NCBI GenBank assembly: GCA_016710635.1
Contig: JADJVL010000001.1
Coordinates: 124,001-188,000 of the forward strand
Source of the DNA: Holophagaceae bacterium
GTDB taxonomy: Bacteria; Acidobacteriota; Holophagae; Holophagales; Holophagaceae
Direction of reading: 5' to 3'
DNA: 64,000 nucleotides
Of the stretch, positions 52,418 through 60,397 are shown piece after piece; position 1 is the stretch's first letter, and each line of letters opens with the position of its first letter. A model generated the notes under the pieces. The model was not told the DNA's origin. It made no database searches and was given only the letters and a program-made list of their open reading frames with translations. A program made the translations under genes and the position numbers.

Positions 52418-52954
52418 TTACTTGCCGGTCTTGCCGGCCTTGCGCCGGATGACTTCGCCGGTGTACATGACGCCCTTGCCCTTGTAAGGCTCGGGCTTGC
52501 GGAACTTGCGGATGTCGGCGGCGACCTGGCCCACCAGCTGGCGGTCCGAGCCGGTCACGACGATGTGGGTCTGCTTCTCCACCGCGATGCTGATGCCGGC
52601 GGGGGCTTCGTACATGATCGGGTGGCTGTAGCCGAGGTCGAGGCGGAGCTTGGCGCCATCCATGGCCGCCTTGTAGCCCACGCCGACCATGTCCAGTTCC
52701 TTCTTCCAGCCATCCGTCACGCCGGTGACGGCGTTCTGGATCAGGGCGCGGGTCAGGCCGTGGTAGGCACGGCTCTGGGCCTCTTCGTTCGCGCGGGCGA
52801 GGATGACGGAGTCGGCCTGGATGTCGAGGGTGATCACGGTCGGGATCGGGCAGCTGAGCTTGCCCTTGGCGCCTTCGACGACGGCCTCAGCTCCGTTGAC
52901 GCTGACTTTCACGCCCTTCGGCAGCGTCACGGGCTTTTTTCCAATTCGAGACAT
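52418..52954 (-). CDS. rplF: 50S ribosomal protein L6
   Basis: 178 aa. MSRIGKKPVTLPKGVKVSVN, two L6 repeats, GVTDGWKKELDMVGVGYKAA and the C-terminal RKPEPYKGKGVMYTGEVIRR. Located at the base of the L7/L12 stalk. It is separated from rpsH by a 90-bp gap in which TTCCAAA occurs twice near the start. Confidence 0.97.
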   Translation of the reverse strand: MSRIGKKPVTLPKGVKVSVNGAEAVVEGAKGKLSCPIPTVITLDIQADSVILARANEEAQSRAYHGLTRALIQNAVTGVTDGWKKELDMVGVGYKAAMDGAKLRLDLGYSHPIMYEAPAGISIAVEKQTHIVVTGSDRQLVGQVAADIRKFRKPEPYKGKGVMYTGEVIRRKAGKTGK

Positions 52955-53044
52955 TTTGGAATCCTTGGTTTGGAGGTTTGGAATAACGCGCGGCCCGAGT
53001 GTGGATGGGGTTTCCGGCGTCCTACCAGGAGAAGTGGGGTTCGG

Positions 53045-53440
53045 CTACCAGACGTGGGCGAGAACCTCGCCGCCCAGGTTCTGCTTCTTGGCATCCTTGC
53101 CGGTGAGCAGGCCCTTGGGGGTGGTGAGGATCGCGATGCCCAGGCCGCCGTGGACCTCCGGGATGTCCCGGACGCCGACGTAGGTGCGCAGGCCGGGGCG
53201 GGAGACACGGCGCAGGCCGTGGATCACGTTGCCGCCGCCCTTGACGTACTTGAGGTTGATGATGATGTAGTTGCGGTCCTCGTGCTCCACGGCCTTGAAG
53301 GAGTGGATGTAGCCCTCCTGCTGCAGGATGGAGGAGAGGCGCTCCTTCAGCTTGCTGGCGGGAATGACGACTGCATCGTGCCCGGCCATGATGCCGTTGC
53401 GGATGCGCGTGAGGTAATCGGCGATCGGATCGGTGTTCAT
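53045..53440 (-). CDS. rpsH: 30S ribosomal protein S8
   Basis: 131 aa. MNTDPIADYLTRIRNGIMAG, SKLKERLSSILQQEGYIHSF and VYVGVRDIP-type block, ending GEVLAHVW. Early 16S rRNA binder; in E. coli it represses the spc operon by binding mRNA near rplE. Starts 12 bp after rpsN. Confidence 0.97.
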   Translation of the reverse strand: MNTDPIADYLTRIRNGIMAGHDAVVIPASKLKERLSSILQQEGYIHSFKAVEHEDRNYIIINLKYVKGGGNVIHGLRRVSRPGLRTYVGVRDIPEVHGGLGIAILTTPKGLLTGKDAKKQNLGGEVLAHVW

Positions 53441-53452
53441 GTCGATTCCTCC

Positions 53453-53638
53453 TTACCAGCTGGACTTCTGGACGCCCGGAAGCTCGCCCTGGAGGGCGTG
53501 CTTGCGGAAGCAGAGTCGGCAGAGTTCGAATTTGCGCATGAAGCCGCGGGGACGCCCGCAGGACTTGCAGCGGTTCCGGTGCTGGGTGCTGAACTTCGGC
53601 TTCTGACTGTCTTTGTACATCTTCGCGTTGCGAGCCAT
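53453..53638 (-). CDS. rpsZ: 30S ribosomal protein S14, zinc type
   Basis: 61 aa. The short zinc form: CKSCGRPRGFMRKFELCRLC supplies two CxxC pairs, and the end RKHALQGELPGVQKSSW is the standard S14 terminus. Sits in the 3' domain of the 30S head. Confidence 0.97.
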   Translation of the reverse strand: MARNAKMYKDSQKPKFSTQHRNRCKSCGRPRGFMRKFELCRLCFRKHALQGELPGVQKSSW

Positions 53639-53650
53639 GGTTCCTCCGAG

Positions 53651-54196
53651 CTACTTGCGGAAGGGCATGCCGAGGTGGCCCAGCAGGGCCTTCGCTTCGG
53701 CATCAGTGGGGGCGGACGTGACGAAAGTGACGTTCATGCCCTTGAGCTTGTCCACCTTCGAGTAGTCGATTTCCTGGAAGATCACCTGGTCCTTGAGGCC
53801 CAGCGTGTAGTTGCCGCGACCGTCGAAGGACCGGGTCGGCACGCCGCGGAAGTCGCGGACTCGCGGCAGGCTCAGGGTCACCAGGCGGTCGAAGAACTCC
53901 CACATGCGGGTGCCCCGCAGGGTCACCATGCAGGCGATGGGCATCCCCTCGCGCAACTTGAACTGGGCGACGCTCTTCTTCGCCTTGCGCACGATGGCCT
54001 TCTGGCCCGTGATGGCGGTGAGCTCCTCGACGGCGGTGTCCAGGATCTTGATGTTCTGGATGGCGTCGCCGACGCCCATGTTGATGACGATCTTCTCAAG
54101 CCGGGGCACCTGCATCGCAGATGTGTAGCCGAAGTCCTGCTTGAGGGCGGGCACCACCTTGGTGGTGTAGTGAGCCTTGAAACGAGGCTCGTTCAT
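53651..54196 (-). CDS. rplE: 50S ribosomal protein L5
   Basis: 181 aa. HYTTKVVPALKQDFGYTSAM, VINMGVGDAIQNIKILDTAV, TGQKAIVRKAKKSVAQFKLR and the C-terminal TFVTSAPTDAEAKALLGHLG. Binds 5S rRNA and contacts P-site tRNA. A 241-bp gap, long for this operon, lies upstream. Confidence 0.97.
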   Translation of the reverse strand: MNEPRFKAHYTTKVVPALKQDFGYTSAMQVPRLEKIVINMGVGDAIQNIKILDTAVEELTAITGQKAIVRKAKKSVAQFKLREGMPIACMVTLRGTRMWEFFDRLVTLSLPRVRDFRGVPTRSFDGRGNYTLGLKDQVIFQEIDYSKVDKLKGMNVTFVTSAPTDAEAKALLGHLGMPFRK

Positions 54197-54437
54197 GGTT
54201 CCTCCATTTCCGTAGGGGGCAGCGAGCGCCCACCGTGACCCTGGAAGGGGGAGGTGGACATCAGCGCTTCCGGCGCGTGGGCCGGGAAGCCCTAGGGGTT
54301 CGGGAGTGCGGAGGGGGCTTGGGCGGTCCCGTTTCCCCTCGGCCTCTGGTTGTCAGAAAGCCCGCACGGCGATCCCAGGTGGGAGCCGGCGGAAAGGCCA
54401 TTCTCCCACGGAGAATGGCCTCTTGAAAGCGGAAAGA
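54197..54437 (-). other. 241-bp gap inside the ribosomal operon, between rplX and rplE
   Basis: No gene is seen. It holds a 12-bp perfect hairpin (54395-54421) just after rplX and then GC-rich sequence up to the rplE ribosome-binding site. No convincing promoter was found. Confidence 0.5.
54395..54421 (-). promoter_or_regulatory. 12-bp perfect hairpin after rplX (attenuator or processing site)
   Basis: AGGCCATTCTCC, CAC (GTG) loop, GGAGAATGGCCT. On the minus strand the stem is followed by TTTCC, so it could be a weak terminator separating the S10 and spc parts, or an RNase III-like site. Confidence 0.5.
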
Positions 54438-54710
54438 TCAGGCCGAACGCTTGCGGGAGGGCTTGCCGCCCGCATTGAAGGCCACATTGGAGGCGTGGAT
54501 CGGGGCTTCCTTGGCGATGATCCCGCCCTCTTCCCCGGTCTGGGGATTCGGCTTGACCGCGCGCTTGACGAGGTTGACCCCGGTCACGAGGACCCGGTTG
54601 GTGGTGGGGCTCACCTTGGCGATGGTCCCAACCTTGCCCTTGTCCTTGCCGGCGATGACGATGACTTCATCGCCCTTCTTGAACTTCATCTTGGTGGTCG
54701 TCGTTTCCAT
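54438..54710 (-). CDS. rplX: 50S ribosomal protein L24
   Basis: 90 aa. KMKFKKGDEVIVIAGKDKGK is the KOW motif, followed by VGTIAKVSPTTNRVLVTGVN and KPNPQTGEEGGIIAKEAPIH. An initiator of 50S assembly. ATG at 54710 overlaps the rplN stop (TGATG); a TTG one codon earlier is less likely. Confidence 0.96.
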   Translation of the reverse strand: METTTTKMKFKKGDEVIVIAGKDKGKVGTIAKVSPTTNRVLVTGVNLVKRAVKPNPQTGEEGGIIAKEAPIHASNVAFNAGGKPSRKRSA

Positions 54711-55078
54711 CAAATCACCTCAGGGGCGAGCGAGACGATCTTCATGTACTTGCGCTCGCGGAGTTCGCGGGCCACGGGTCCGAAGACGCGGGTGCCCACG
54801 GGTTCGCCGTCCTTCTTGATGATGACGGCGGCGTTCTCGTCGAAGCGGATGTAGGACCCGTCCTTGCGACGGAAGGCCTTGCGCTGGCGCACGATCACCG
54901 CCTGCACCACAGCCTTCTTCTTCACCGTGCCGCCGGGGATGGCTTCCTTGACGGAGGCGGTGATGACGTCGCCCAACTGGGCGGTCTTGCCGACACCGCC
55001 GCCCAGGGGCAGGATGCAGCAGATCTTCTTGGCGCCGGAATTATCGGCGACCGTGAGCATGGAACCCATCTGGATCAT
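54710..55078 (-). CDS. rplN: 50S ribosomal protein L14
   Basis: 122 aa. MIQMGSMLTVADNSGAKKIC, GDVITASVKEAIPGGTVKKK and AVVIKKDGEPVGTRVFGPVA-like block are diagnostic. Forms inter-subunit bridges with 16S rRNA. Spaced 9 bp after rpsQ. Confidence 0.97.
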   Translation of the reverse strand: MIQMGSMLTVADNSGAKKICCILPLGGGVGKTAQLGDVITASVKEAIPGGTVKKKAVVQAVIVRQRKAFRRKDGSYIRFDENAAVIIKKDGEPVGTRVFGPVARELRERKYMKIVSLAPEVI

Positions 55079-55087
55079 GTCGGCTCC

Positions 55088-55345
55088 TTACTCGCCAGCT
55101 TTCTGGACGATCTCAAGGACCGCCCAGCGCTTGCGCTTGGACATCGGACGGGCCTCAACGATTTTCACCACATCGCCCACGGAGCAGGCGTTGGTTTCGT
55201 CGTGGGCCATGAACTTCTTCGACTGCTTCACGGTGCGGCTATAGAGCGGGTGCTGGAACTTGCGCTCCACCTTCACGACCACCGTCTTGTCGGCGGCGCT
55301 GGACACCACGATGCCGCTGCGGACCATCTTCTTATCTAGGCTCAT
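55088..55345 (-). CDS. rpsQ: 30S ribosomal protein S17
   Basis: 85 aa, OB fold: GIVVSSAADKTVVVKVERKF, HPLYSRTVKQSKKFMAHDET and CSVGDVVKIVEARPMSKRKR. Primary 16S rRNA binder of the 5' domain. Follows rpmC by 10 bp. Confidence 0.97.
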   Translation of the reverse strand: MSLDKKMVRSGIVVSSAADKTVVVKVERKFQHPLYSRTVKQSKKFMAHDETNACSVGDVVKIVEARPMSKRKRWAVLEIVQKAGE

Positions 55346-55355
55346 GGGCGGCTCC

Positions 55356-55562
55356 TCACTTCCCGGCCAGCTTCTGGCTCAGGGCGGACTTCACCCGGGC
55401 CAGTTCGCGGCGCGTCTTGCGGATTTCGGCGGTGTTTTCCACCTGGCCCACGGCGTGCTGGAAGCGAAGGGTGAAGCGCTTCGCGGCCAACTCGGCTTCG
55501 AGCTGGGCCAGCTCATCCACGCCTTTGGTGGTGAGGGTGCTGAAAGGGTTCTTTTTGCTCAT
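55356..55562 (-). CDS. rpmC: 50S ribosomal protein L29
   Basis: 68 aa from ATG 55562, which has GGGAG upstream; an in-frame ATG at 55577 overlaps the rplP stop and adds five residues. Helical hairpin with ELAQLEAELAAKRFTLRFQH and TAEIRKTRRELARVKSALSQ. Sits at the tunnel exit and helps dock SRP and trigger factor. Confidence 0.94.
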   Translation of the reverse strand: MSKKNPFSTLTTKGVDELAQLEAELAAKRFTLRFQHAVGQVENTAEIRKTRRELARVKSALSQKLAGK

Positions 55563-55573
55563 CGTCGTCTCCC

Positions 55574-55993
55574 TCATTCCTCAGGCGGCGTGCGGGTGAT
55601 GAATTCGGAAGCCACGGAAAGCTTCATCTGCGCCAGGCGCAGGGCTTCACGGGCGGTTGTCTCGTCCACGCCTTCCATCTCGAAGAGGATGCGGCCGGGG
55701 CGGATCACCGCCACCCAGCCGTCCGGCGCGCCCTTGCCGCTGCCCATGCGGGTTTCCGCGGGCTTCGACGTGGTGGGGCGGTCGGGGAAGATGCGGATCC
55801 AGATCTTGCCGCCGCGCTTGATGTGGCGGGTCATCGCGATACGGGCGGCCTCGATCTGGCGGTTGGTCAGCCAGCAGTGCTCCATCGCCTTGAGCCCGAA
55901 GTCGCCGAAGGCGAGCTCGTGGCCACGGGTGGCGACGCCCTTGGTGCGGCCCTTCTGGACTTTGCGGTTCTTGACCTTCTTTGGCATCAACAT
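55574..55993 (-). CDS. rplP: 50S ribosomal protein L16
   Basis: 139 aa. MLMPKKVKNRKVQKGRTKGV, FGDFGLKAMEHCWLTNRQIE, RHIKRGGKIWIRIFPDRPTT and MGSGKGAPDGWVAVIRPGRI. Lies near the A site and peptidyl transferase centre. Between rpsC and rpmC. Confidence 0.97.
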   Translation of the reverse strand: MLMPKKVKNRKVQKGRTKGVATRGHELAFGDFGLKAMEHCWLTNRQIEAARIAMTRHIKRGGKIWIRIFPDRPTTSKPAETRMGSGKGAPDGWVAVIRPGRILFEMEGVDETTAREALRLAQMKLSVASEFITRTPPEE

Positions 55994-56002
55994 GGGGTCA
56001 CC

Positions 56003-56650
56003 TCACCGCTTCGTGGTTTCAATGACGGCCTCGCCGAGGTTCACCCAAACCTTGACCCCGATGATTCCGTAGGTGGTTTTGGCTTCGGCAAATCCGTAGT
56101 CCACGTTGGCGCGGATGGTCTGCAGCGGCATCTGGCCGCTGAGGTAGTCTTCCGTGCGGGCGATCTCGGCGCCGTTCAGGCGGCCGGAAACCTTGATCTT
56201 GAAGCCCTTGGCGCCGAAGCGGATCGCGGCTTCCTCCGCCTTGCGCATGGCGCGGCGGAAGGCGATGCGGCGCTCGAGCTGCTGGGCGACGCCTTCGGCG
56301 ACGAGCTGGGCGTCGATCTCAGGCTTCTTGATCTCCTGGATGTCGACGGCCACGGGGCGCTTGAGCTTCTTCTGGAGGTCCTCGCGCAGCTTGTCGATCT
56401 CGGCGCCCTTGCGGCCGATCACGATGCCCGGGCGGGCGGTGAAGATGCGGATGGTGACCTTGTCGGCCGCGCGCTCGATGTCGATCTTGCTGATCATCGC
56501 GTTCAGGGCGTGGAGCTGGGCCTTGAGCTCCTTGCGGAGCTTCAGGTCCTCATGGAGCAGGGTCGCGTACTCGCGCTTGCTGAACCACTTGCTCTTCCAG
56601 GCCTTCGTGTAGACGACGCGGAATCCGTAGGGATGAACTTTCTGGCCCAT
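56003..56650 (-). CDS. rpsC: 30S ribosomal protein S3
   Basis: 215 aa. MGQKVHPYGFRVVYTKAWKS, KH domain with FTARPGIVIGRKGAEIDKLR, and the C-terminal domain RIAFRRAMRKAEEAAIRFGA with GVKVWVNLGEA. Part of the mRNA entry channel. A longer frame to 56923 is rplV read out of frame. ATG lies 2 bp after rplV. Confidence 0.97.
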   Translation of the reverse strand: MGQKVHPYGFRVVYTKAWKSKWFSKREYATLLHEDLKLRKELKAQLHALNAMISKIDIERAADKVTIRIFTARPGIVIGRKGAEIDKLREDLQKKLKRPVAVDIQEIKKPEIDAQLVAEGVAQQLERRIAFRRAMRKAEEAAIRFGAKGFKIKVSGRLNGAEIARTEDYLSGQMPLQTIRANVDYGFAEAKTTYGIIGVKVWVNLGEAVIETTKR

Positions 56651-56652
56651 GG

Positions 56653-57030
56653 TTACTCCTCCCCGCCAGCGGCGCCGTCGACACTGGGGGCGTCGGCCAG
56701 CTGCAGGGTGATGTGGCAGGTGCGCTTCTGGGTCCGGTAGGCGCGGCCCATGGGTGCGGGGCGGACGCGCTTCATGCGGAATCCCTCGTCCACGAAGGCG
56801 GTGCGGACCACCAGGCCATCGGGATCGACGGACGGATTCTTGTCCATGGCGTTGGCCACGGCGGAATCCAGGAGCTTGCGGATGGGCTCGGCGGCGTACT
56901 TCTTGGTGGAGGCCAGGATCCACTGGGCATCGGCGATCTTCTTGCCGCGGATCAGGTCGACCACGAGGCGCGCCTTCTGGGCGCTACCGCGGAGGTGTCG
57001 GATGGTTGCGCTGGAAACGATTTCAGCCAT
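56653..57030 (-). CDS. rplV: 50S ribosomal protein L22
   Basis: 125 aa from ATG 57030 (MAEIVSSATIRHLRGSAQKA); a GTG two codons earlier is possible. ARLVVDLIRGKKIADAQWIL, LLDSAVANAMDKNPSVDPDG and the tunnel loop FRMKRVRPAPMGRAYRTQKR. The Glu/Gly-rich end is a short extension. The loop region related to macrolide resistance looks unaltered. Confidence 0.96.
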   Translation of the reverse strand: MAEIVSSATIRHLRGSAQKARLVVDLIRGKKIADAQWILASTKKYAAEPIRKLLDSAVANAMDKNPSVDPDGLVVRTAFVDEGFRMKRVRPAPMGRAYRTQKRTCHITLQLADAPSVDGAAGGEE

Positions 57031-57032
57031 GG

Positions 57033-57317
57033 TCACTTCCCCTTGGCCTTGGCGTCGGACTTGCCGGCGTGGCCCTTGAAGGTGCGGGTCAGGCTGAATT
57101 CGCCCAGCTTGTGGCCCACCATGTTGTCGGTGACGTAGACGGGAATGAACTTGTTGCCGTTGTGGACGGCGAGGGTGAGTCCGATCATCTGCGGCACGAC
57201 GGTCGAGCGGCGGGACCAGGTCTTGATCACGCGCTTGTCGTTGTTCTGCTGTGCCGTTTCCACCTTCTTGAGGAGGTGGCCATCGATGAACGGTCCTTTT
57301 TTAAGCGAACGCGCCAT
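57033..57317 (-). CDS. rpsS: 30S ribosomal protein S19
   Basis: 94 aa. MARSLKKGPFIDGHLLKKVE, IKTWSRRSTVVPQMIGLTLA and VYVTDNMVGHKLGEFSLTRT with FKGHAGK. Binds the 30S head with S13. Between rplB and rplV. Confidence 0.97.
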   Translation of the reverse strand: MARSLKKGPFIDGHLLKKVETAQQNNDKRVIKTWSRRSTVVPQMIGLTLAVHNGNKFIPVYVTDNMVGHKLGEFSLTRTFKGHAGKSDAKAKGK

Positions 57318-57329
57318 TTTTGGGTCTCC

Positions 57330-58151
57330 TTAGTTGATGCGCTTGACGATGAACTTGTCGGTGCGCTGGTTCTTGCGCGTCTTGTAGCCGCGGGTCGGCT
57401 GGCCCCAGGGCGTCACGGGGTGACGGCCGCCGGACGTGCGGCCTTCGCCGCCGCCGTGGGGATGGTCGACCGGGTTCATGACGACGCCGCGGACCGTCGG
57501 GCGGATGCCCATCCAGATCTTGCGGCCAGCCTTGCCCAGCTTCACGTTCTCGTGCTGCAGATTGCCCACCTTGCCGATGGTGCCCATGCAGTCGAGATGG
57601 ATCTTCCGGATCTCGCCGGACTTCATGCGTACCTGGGCGTAGTCGCCGTCCTTGGCCACGAGCTGGGCGAAGGCGCCGGCGGCGCGGCAGAGCTGGCCGC
57701 CCTTGCCGGGCTTCAGCTCCAGGTTGTGGATCTCGTTGCCCACCGGGATGTTGCGAAGGGGCAGCGCATTGCCGACCAGGATGTCGGCGTCCTTCCCGCT
57801 CACCACCTTGCGGCCCACGGCCAGGCCGTCGGCGGCCAGGATGTAGCGCTTCTCGCCGTCAGCGTAGACGAGGAGGGCGATGCGGGCGGTGCGGTTGGGA
57901 TCGTACTCGATGGTGGCGACGGTGGCGGGGATGCCGGCCTTGTCGCGCTTGAAGTCGATGATGCGGTACTGCTGCTTGTGCCCGCCGCCGATGTGGCGGG
58001 TCGTGATGCGGCCGGTGTTGGAGCGGCCGCCGGTGCGGTTCTTCTTGGCCAGCAGGGAGCGCTGGGGCTTGTCGGAGGTGATCTCCTCGAAGCCCTGCTT
58101 GGACATCCCGCGCTGACCGGGTGTGGTCGGCTTGAGCAGCTTGATGCTCAT
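57330..58151 (-). CDS. rplB: 50S ribosomal protein L2
   Basis: 273 aa. KKNRTGGRSNTGRITTRHIG, KQQYRIIDFKRDKAGIPATV, ALPLRNIPVGNEIHNLELKP and the conserved RGVVMNPVDHPHGGGEGRTS near the peptidyl-transferase centre. It is preceded by a 125-bp gap with a perfect hairpin. Confidence 0.97.
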   Translation of the reverse strand: MSIKLLKPTTPGQRGMSKQGFEEITSDKPQRSLLAKKNRTGGRSNTGRITTRHIGGGHKQQYRIIDFKRDKAGIPATVATIEYDPNRTARIALLVYADGEKRYILAADGLAVGRKVVSGKDADILVGNALPLRNIPVGNEIHNLELKPGKGGQLCRAAGAFAQLVAKDGDYAQVRMKSGEIRKIHLDCMGTIGKVGNLQHENVKLGKAGRKIWMGIRPTVRGVVMNPVDHPHGGGEGRTSGGRHPVTPWGQPTRGYKTRKNQRTDKFIVKRIN

Positions 58152-58243
58152 CTGGGTTCCTCTTGCCTCATGTTGACGCGGACGATAGGGGCATTCCCAA
58201 TCGCTTGGGCTTGTCCGCCCGCGTATGTGGTGGAAGGGTGGTC

Positions 58244-58263
58244 AGTCCGGCCGATGCCGGACT
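58244..58263 (-). promoter_or_regulatory. 8-bp hairpin between rplW and rplB
   Basis: AGTCCGGC, CGAT loop, GCCGGACT, in a 125-bp gap. Without a T run it is more likely mRNA structure or a processing site than a terminator. Confidence 0.4.
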
Positions 58264-58276
58264 CCTGCCCGTCCGG

Positions 58277-58573
58277 TTAGGCGTTCTCGGTGCCGGGAAG
58301 GGCCGCGAGCTGGCTTTCGCCGAGCTCGATGTAGGCCTTCTTCGACGCCGTGGTCGTGCCCATCCAGCGGCCCAGGCGCTTGGCCTTGGCCTTCACCTTG
58401 ACGGTGCGGACGGACTTCACCTTGGCCTGGAGCAGGAGCTCCGCGGCCTCCTTGATCTGGTGCTTGGAGGCCCAGGGGGCCACCTCGAACACCTGGATGT
58501 TCTGCGTCTCGCGCAGGATCTGGCCCTTTTCCGTGAGGAGGGGCCGGCGGATCACTTCAAAGATCTTGGTCAT
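58277..58573 (-). CDS. rplW: 50S ribosomal protein L23
   Basis: 98 aa. IFEVIRRPLLTEKGQILRET, VFEVAPWASKHQIKEAAELL and VKVKAKAKRLGRWMGTTTAS. Tunnel-exit protein that docks trigger factor and SRP. ATG overlaps the rplD stop (ATGA). Confidence 0.97.
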   Translation of the reverse strand: MTKIFEVIRRPLLTEKGQILRETQNIQVFEVAPWASKHQIKEAAELLLQAKVKSVRTVKVKAKAKRLGRWMGTTTASKKAYIELGESQLAALPGTENA

Positions 58574-59205
58574 GGCTTCACCACTTCCTGGAGGGCCAGG
58601 ATGGCGTCCTTCGAGAAGACCACCTGGTCATGCTTCAGCAGGTCGTACACGTTCACACCGAGGCTGGCGATGGCCATGACCTTGGGGTTGTTCCCGGCCG
58701 CCAACTCCATGTTGCGGGAGCCTTCGGCGCCGACGAGCAGGGCCGAGCCATTCACGCCCAGCTTGCTGAGGGTGCCGGCGAAGGCCTTGGTCTTGTGGGT
58801 GTCGATGTCCCAGTTGTCCACCACCATCAGCTGGCCAGAGGCGAGCTTGGAGGAGAGGGCGTTCCGGAGCGCCGAACGGCGGGCCTTCTTGGGGAAGGCG
58901 TAGTCGTAGGAGCGGGGATTGGGTCCGTGGACGATGCCGCCGTGGCGCCAGAGCGGGCTGCGCACGGAGCCGACGCGGGCCCGGCCGGTGCCCTTCTGCT
59001 TCCAGAGCTTCTTGCCGGAGCCGGAGACTTCGGACTTGTCCTTGGTCTTGGCGGTGCCGGCGCGGCGCTTCGCGAGGAAGTGGCGGACCGCCTCCCAGAT
59101 GAGGTGGGTGTTGATCTCTTCGAGCTTGAAGACCTCGGGCAGCAGATCGACCGTGCCGGCCTGCTTGCCGTCGAGGTTGAGTACGGGATGCGGGAAGGTC
59201 GCCAT
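58570..59205 (-). CDS. rplD: 50S ribosomal protein L4
   Basis: 211 aa. HLIWEAVRHFLAKRRAGTAK, the conserved tunnel loop SGSGKKLWKQKGTGRARVGS and RSPLWRHGGIVHGPNPRSYD, then VNVYDLLKHDQVVFSKDAIL. In E. coli L4 represses the S10 operon through the rpsJ leader; the leader here is structured, but whether L4 acts on it is unknown. Confidence 0.97.
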   Translation of the reverse strand: MATFPHPVLNLDGKQAGTVDLLPEVFKLEEINTHLIWEAVRHFLAKRRAGTAKTKDKSEVSGSGKKLWKQKGTGRARVGSVRSPLWRHGGIVHGPNPRSYDYAFPKKARRSALRNALSSKLASGQLMVVDNWDIDTHKTKAFAGTLSKLGVNGSALLVGAEGSRNMELAAGNNPKVMAIASLGVNVYDLLKHDQVVFSKDAILALQEVVKP

Positions 59206-59206
59206 C

Positions 59207-59833
59207 TTAGGCCTCCTGCTTGATCACGACGTAGCCACCCTTGGGGCCGGGGACGGCACCCTTGATGAGCAGCAGGTTGTTCTCGAGATCCACCTTGGCG
59301 ATCTCCAGGTTCCTGACGGTGACCTGTTCGTTGCCCATGTGCCCGCCCATCCGCATGCCGGGGAAGACACGGCTGGGATTCGAGGATCCGCCGATGGAGC
59401 CCGGGGCGCGGTGGAACATGGAGCCGTGGGTCGCGCGGCCGCCCTTGAAATGGTGGCGCTTCATGACGCCGGCGAAGCCCTTGCCCTTGCTCACGCCGAT
59501 GACGTTCACCTTGGCCTTGGCGTCGAACTCGGCGGCGGTGACACTGTCGCCGGCCTTGCGCTCATCGCCCGCGTCCACGCGGAACTCGCGCATGACCCGC
59601 AGCGGCGCGACGCCGTGCTTCTCGGTGTGGCCCTTCTCGGGCTTGGAGGCGCGCTTGCCGCCGACGGGATCCACGAAGCCGATCTGAATGGCGTCGTAGC
59701 CCTCCTTGGCGGAGGTCTTGCGCTGGATGACCACGCAAGGCCCGGCCTGGATGACCGTCACGGGGACGACCTGTCCCTGCTCGTTGAAGATCTGGGTCAT
59801 GCCCAGCTTCTTGCCGATGATTCCTTTGGACAT
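59207..59833 (-). CDS. rplC: 50S ribosomal protein L3
   Basis: 208 aa. GIIGKKLGMTQIFNEQGQVV, VTVIQAGPCVVIQRKTSAKE, HHFKGGRATHGSMFHRAPGS and SRVFPGMRMGGHMGNEQVTV are diagnostic. Early 50S assembly protein near the peptidyl-transferase centre. Spaced 18 bp after rpsJ. Confidence 0.97.
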   Translation of the reverse strand: MSKGIIGKKLGMTQIFNEQGQVVPVTVIQAGPCVVIQRKTSAKEGYDAIQIGFVDPVGGKRASKPEKGHTEKHGVAPLRVMREFRVDAGDERKAGDSVTAAEFDAKAKVNVIGVSKGKGFAGVMKRHHFKGGRATHGSMFHRAPGSIGGSSNPSRVFPGMRMGGHMGNEQVTVRNLEIAKVDLENNLLLIKGAVPGPKGGYVVIKQEA

Positions 59834-59851
59834 TGTTTTCTCCCCCTTCCC

Positions 59852-60178
59852 TTACCTGTTGCCCTGACGGCTGAACACCTTGATCTCGACGTCGACGCCC
59901 GCGGGGAGGTCGAGGCGCATCAGGGTGTCCACCGTGTTCTGGGTGGGGTTGAGGATGTCGAGCAGCCGCTTGTGGGTGCGGATCTCGAACTGGTCCCGGC
60001 TCTTCTTGTCCACGTGCGGCGAGCGGTTCACCGTGTACTTGCTGATGCGCGTGGGCAGGGGAATGGGACCAGCCACCTGGGCCCCCGTGCGCTTGGCGGT
60101 GTCCACGATTTCGCGGGTGGACTGGTCCAGCAGACGGTGGTCGAAGGCCCGGAGGCGGATACGGATGTTGTCTTTCAT
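59852..60178 (-). CDS. rpsJ: 30S ribosomal protein S10 (NusE)
   Basis: 108 aa from ATG 60178 (MKDNIRIRLRAFDHRLLDQS); a longer frame to 60292 runs through the leader hairpins. ISKYTVNRSPHVDKKSRDQF and RLLDILNPTQNTVDTLMRLD are conserved; DLPAGVDVEIKVF ends it. S10 is both a 30S head protein and the antitermination partner of NusB. First gene of the S10 operon. Confidence 0.97.
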   Translation of the reverse strand: MKDNIRIRLRAFDHRLLDQSTREIVDTAKRTGAQVAGPIPLPTRISKYTVNRSPHVDKKSRDQFEIRTHKRLLDILNPTQNTVDTLMRLDLPAGVDVEIKVFSRQGNR

Positions 60179-60244
60179 GCTCACTCCATTGGGACGGAAG
60201 ACCGTCCATAGACGTGGGGCGCTGGCCGCCCAACCTGATTGGCA

Positions 60245-60304
60245 CCCTCGCTTGAGGGCAGGAACCTCGTCCTCTCGCGAGGACAGGGCCATCCCCAGAG
60301 GGGA
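60245..60304 (-). promoter_or_regulatory. rpsJ leader with three successive hairpins
   Basis: Reading along the minus strand: TCCCC-TCT-GGGGA (60292-60304), GTCCTC-GCGA-GAGGAC (60269-60284) and CCCTC-AAGC-GAGGG (60245-60258). They lie between the promoter and the rpsJ start, as expected of an autoregulated ribosomal leader. Confidence 0.6.
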
Positions 60305-60316
60305 CAGGGACTGACC

Positions 60317-60344
60317 AGCATATCAAAGACCGCCGGAAACTCAA
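60317..60344 (-). promoter_or_regulatory. Promoter of the S10 operon
   Basis: On the minus strand TTGAGT (60339-60344), 16-bp spacer, TATGCT (60317-60322), in an AT-rich patch containing A6. About 130 nt before the rpsJ ATG. Confidence 0.6.
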
Positions 60345-60377
60345 ATGGTTTTTTCAAGCCCGGCGGCCTGGGGGGAA

Positions 60378-60397
60378 CCGCGCCCCGGGAGGCGCGG
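60378..60397 (-). terminator. Hairpin downstream of fusA
   Basis: CCGCGCC, 6-nt loop, GGCGCGG, about 55 bp after the fusA stop and upstream of the S10 promoter. A smaller CCCC-TTCG-GGGG hairpin lies nearer to the stop (near 60430). No T run. Confidence 0.45.
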
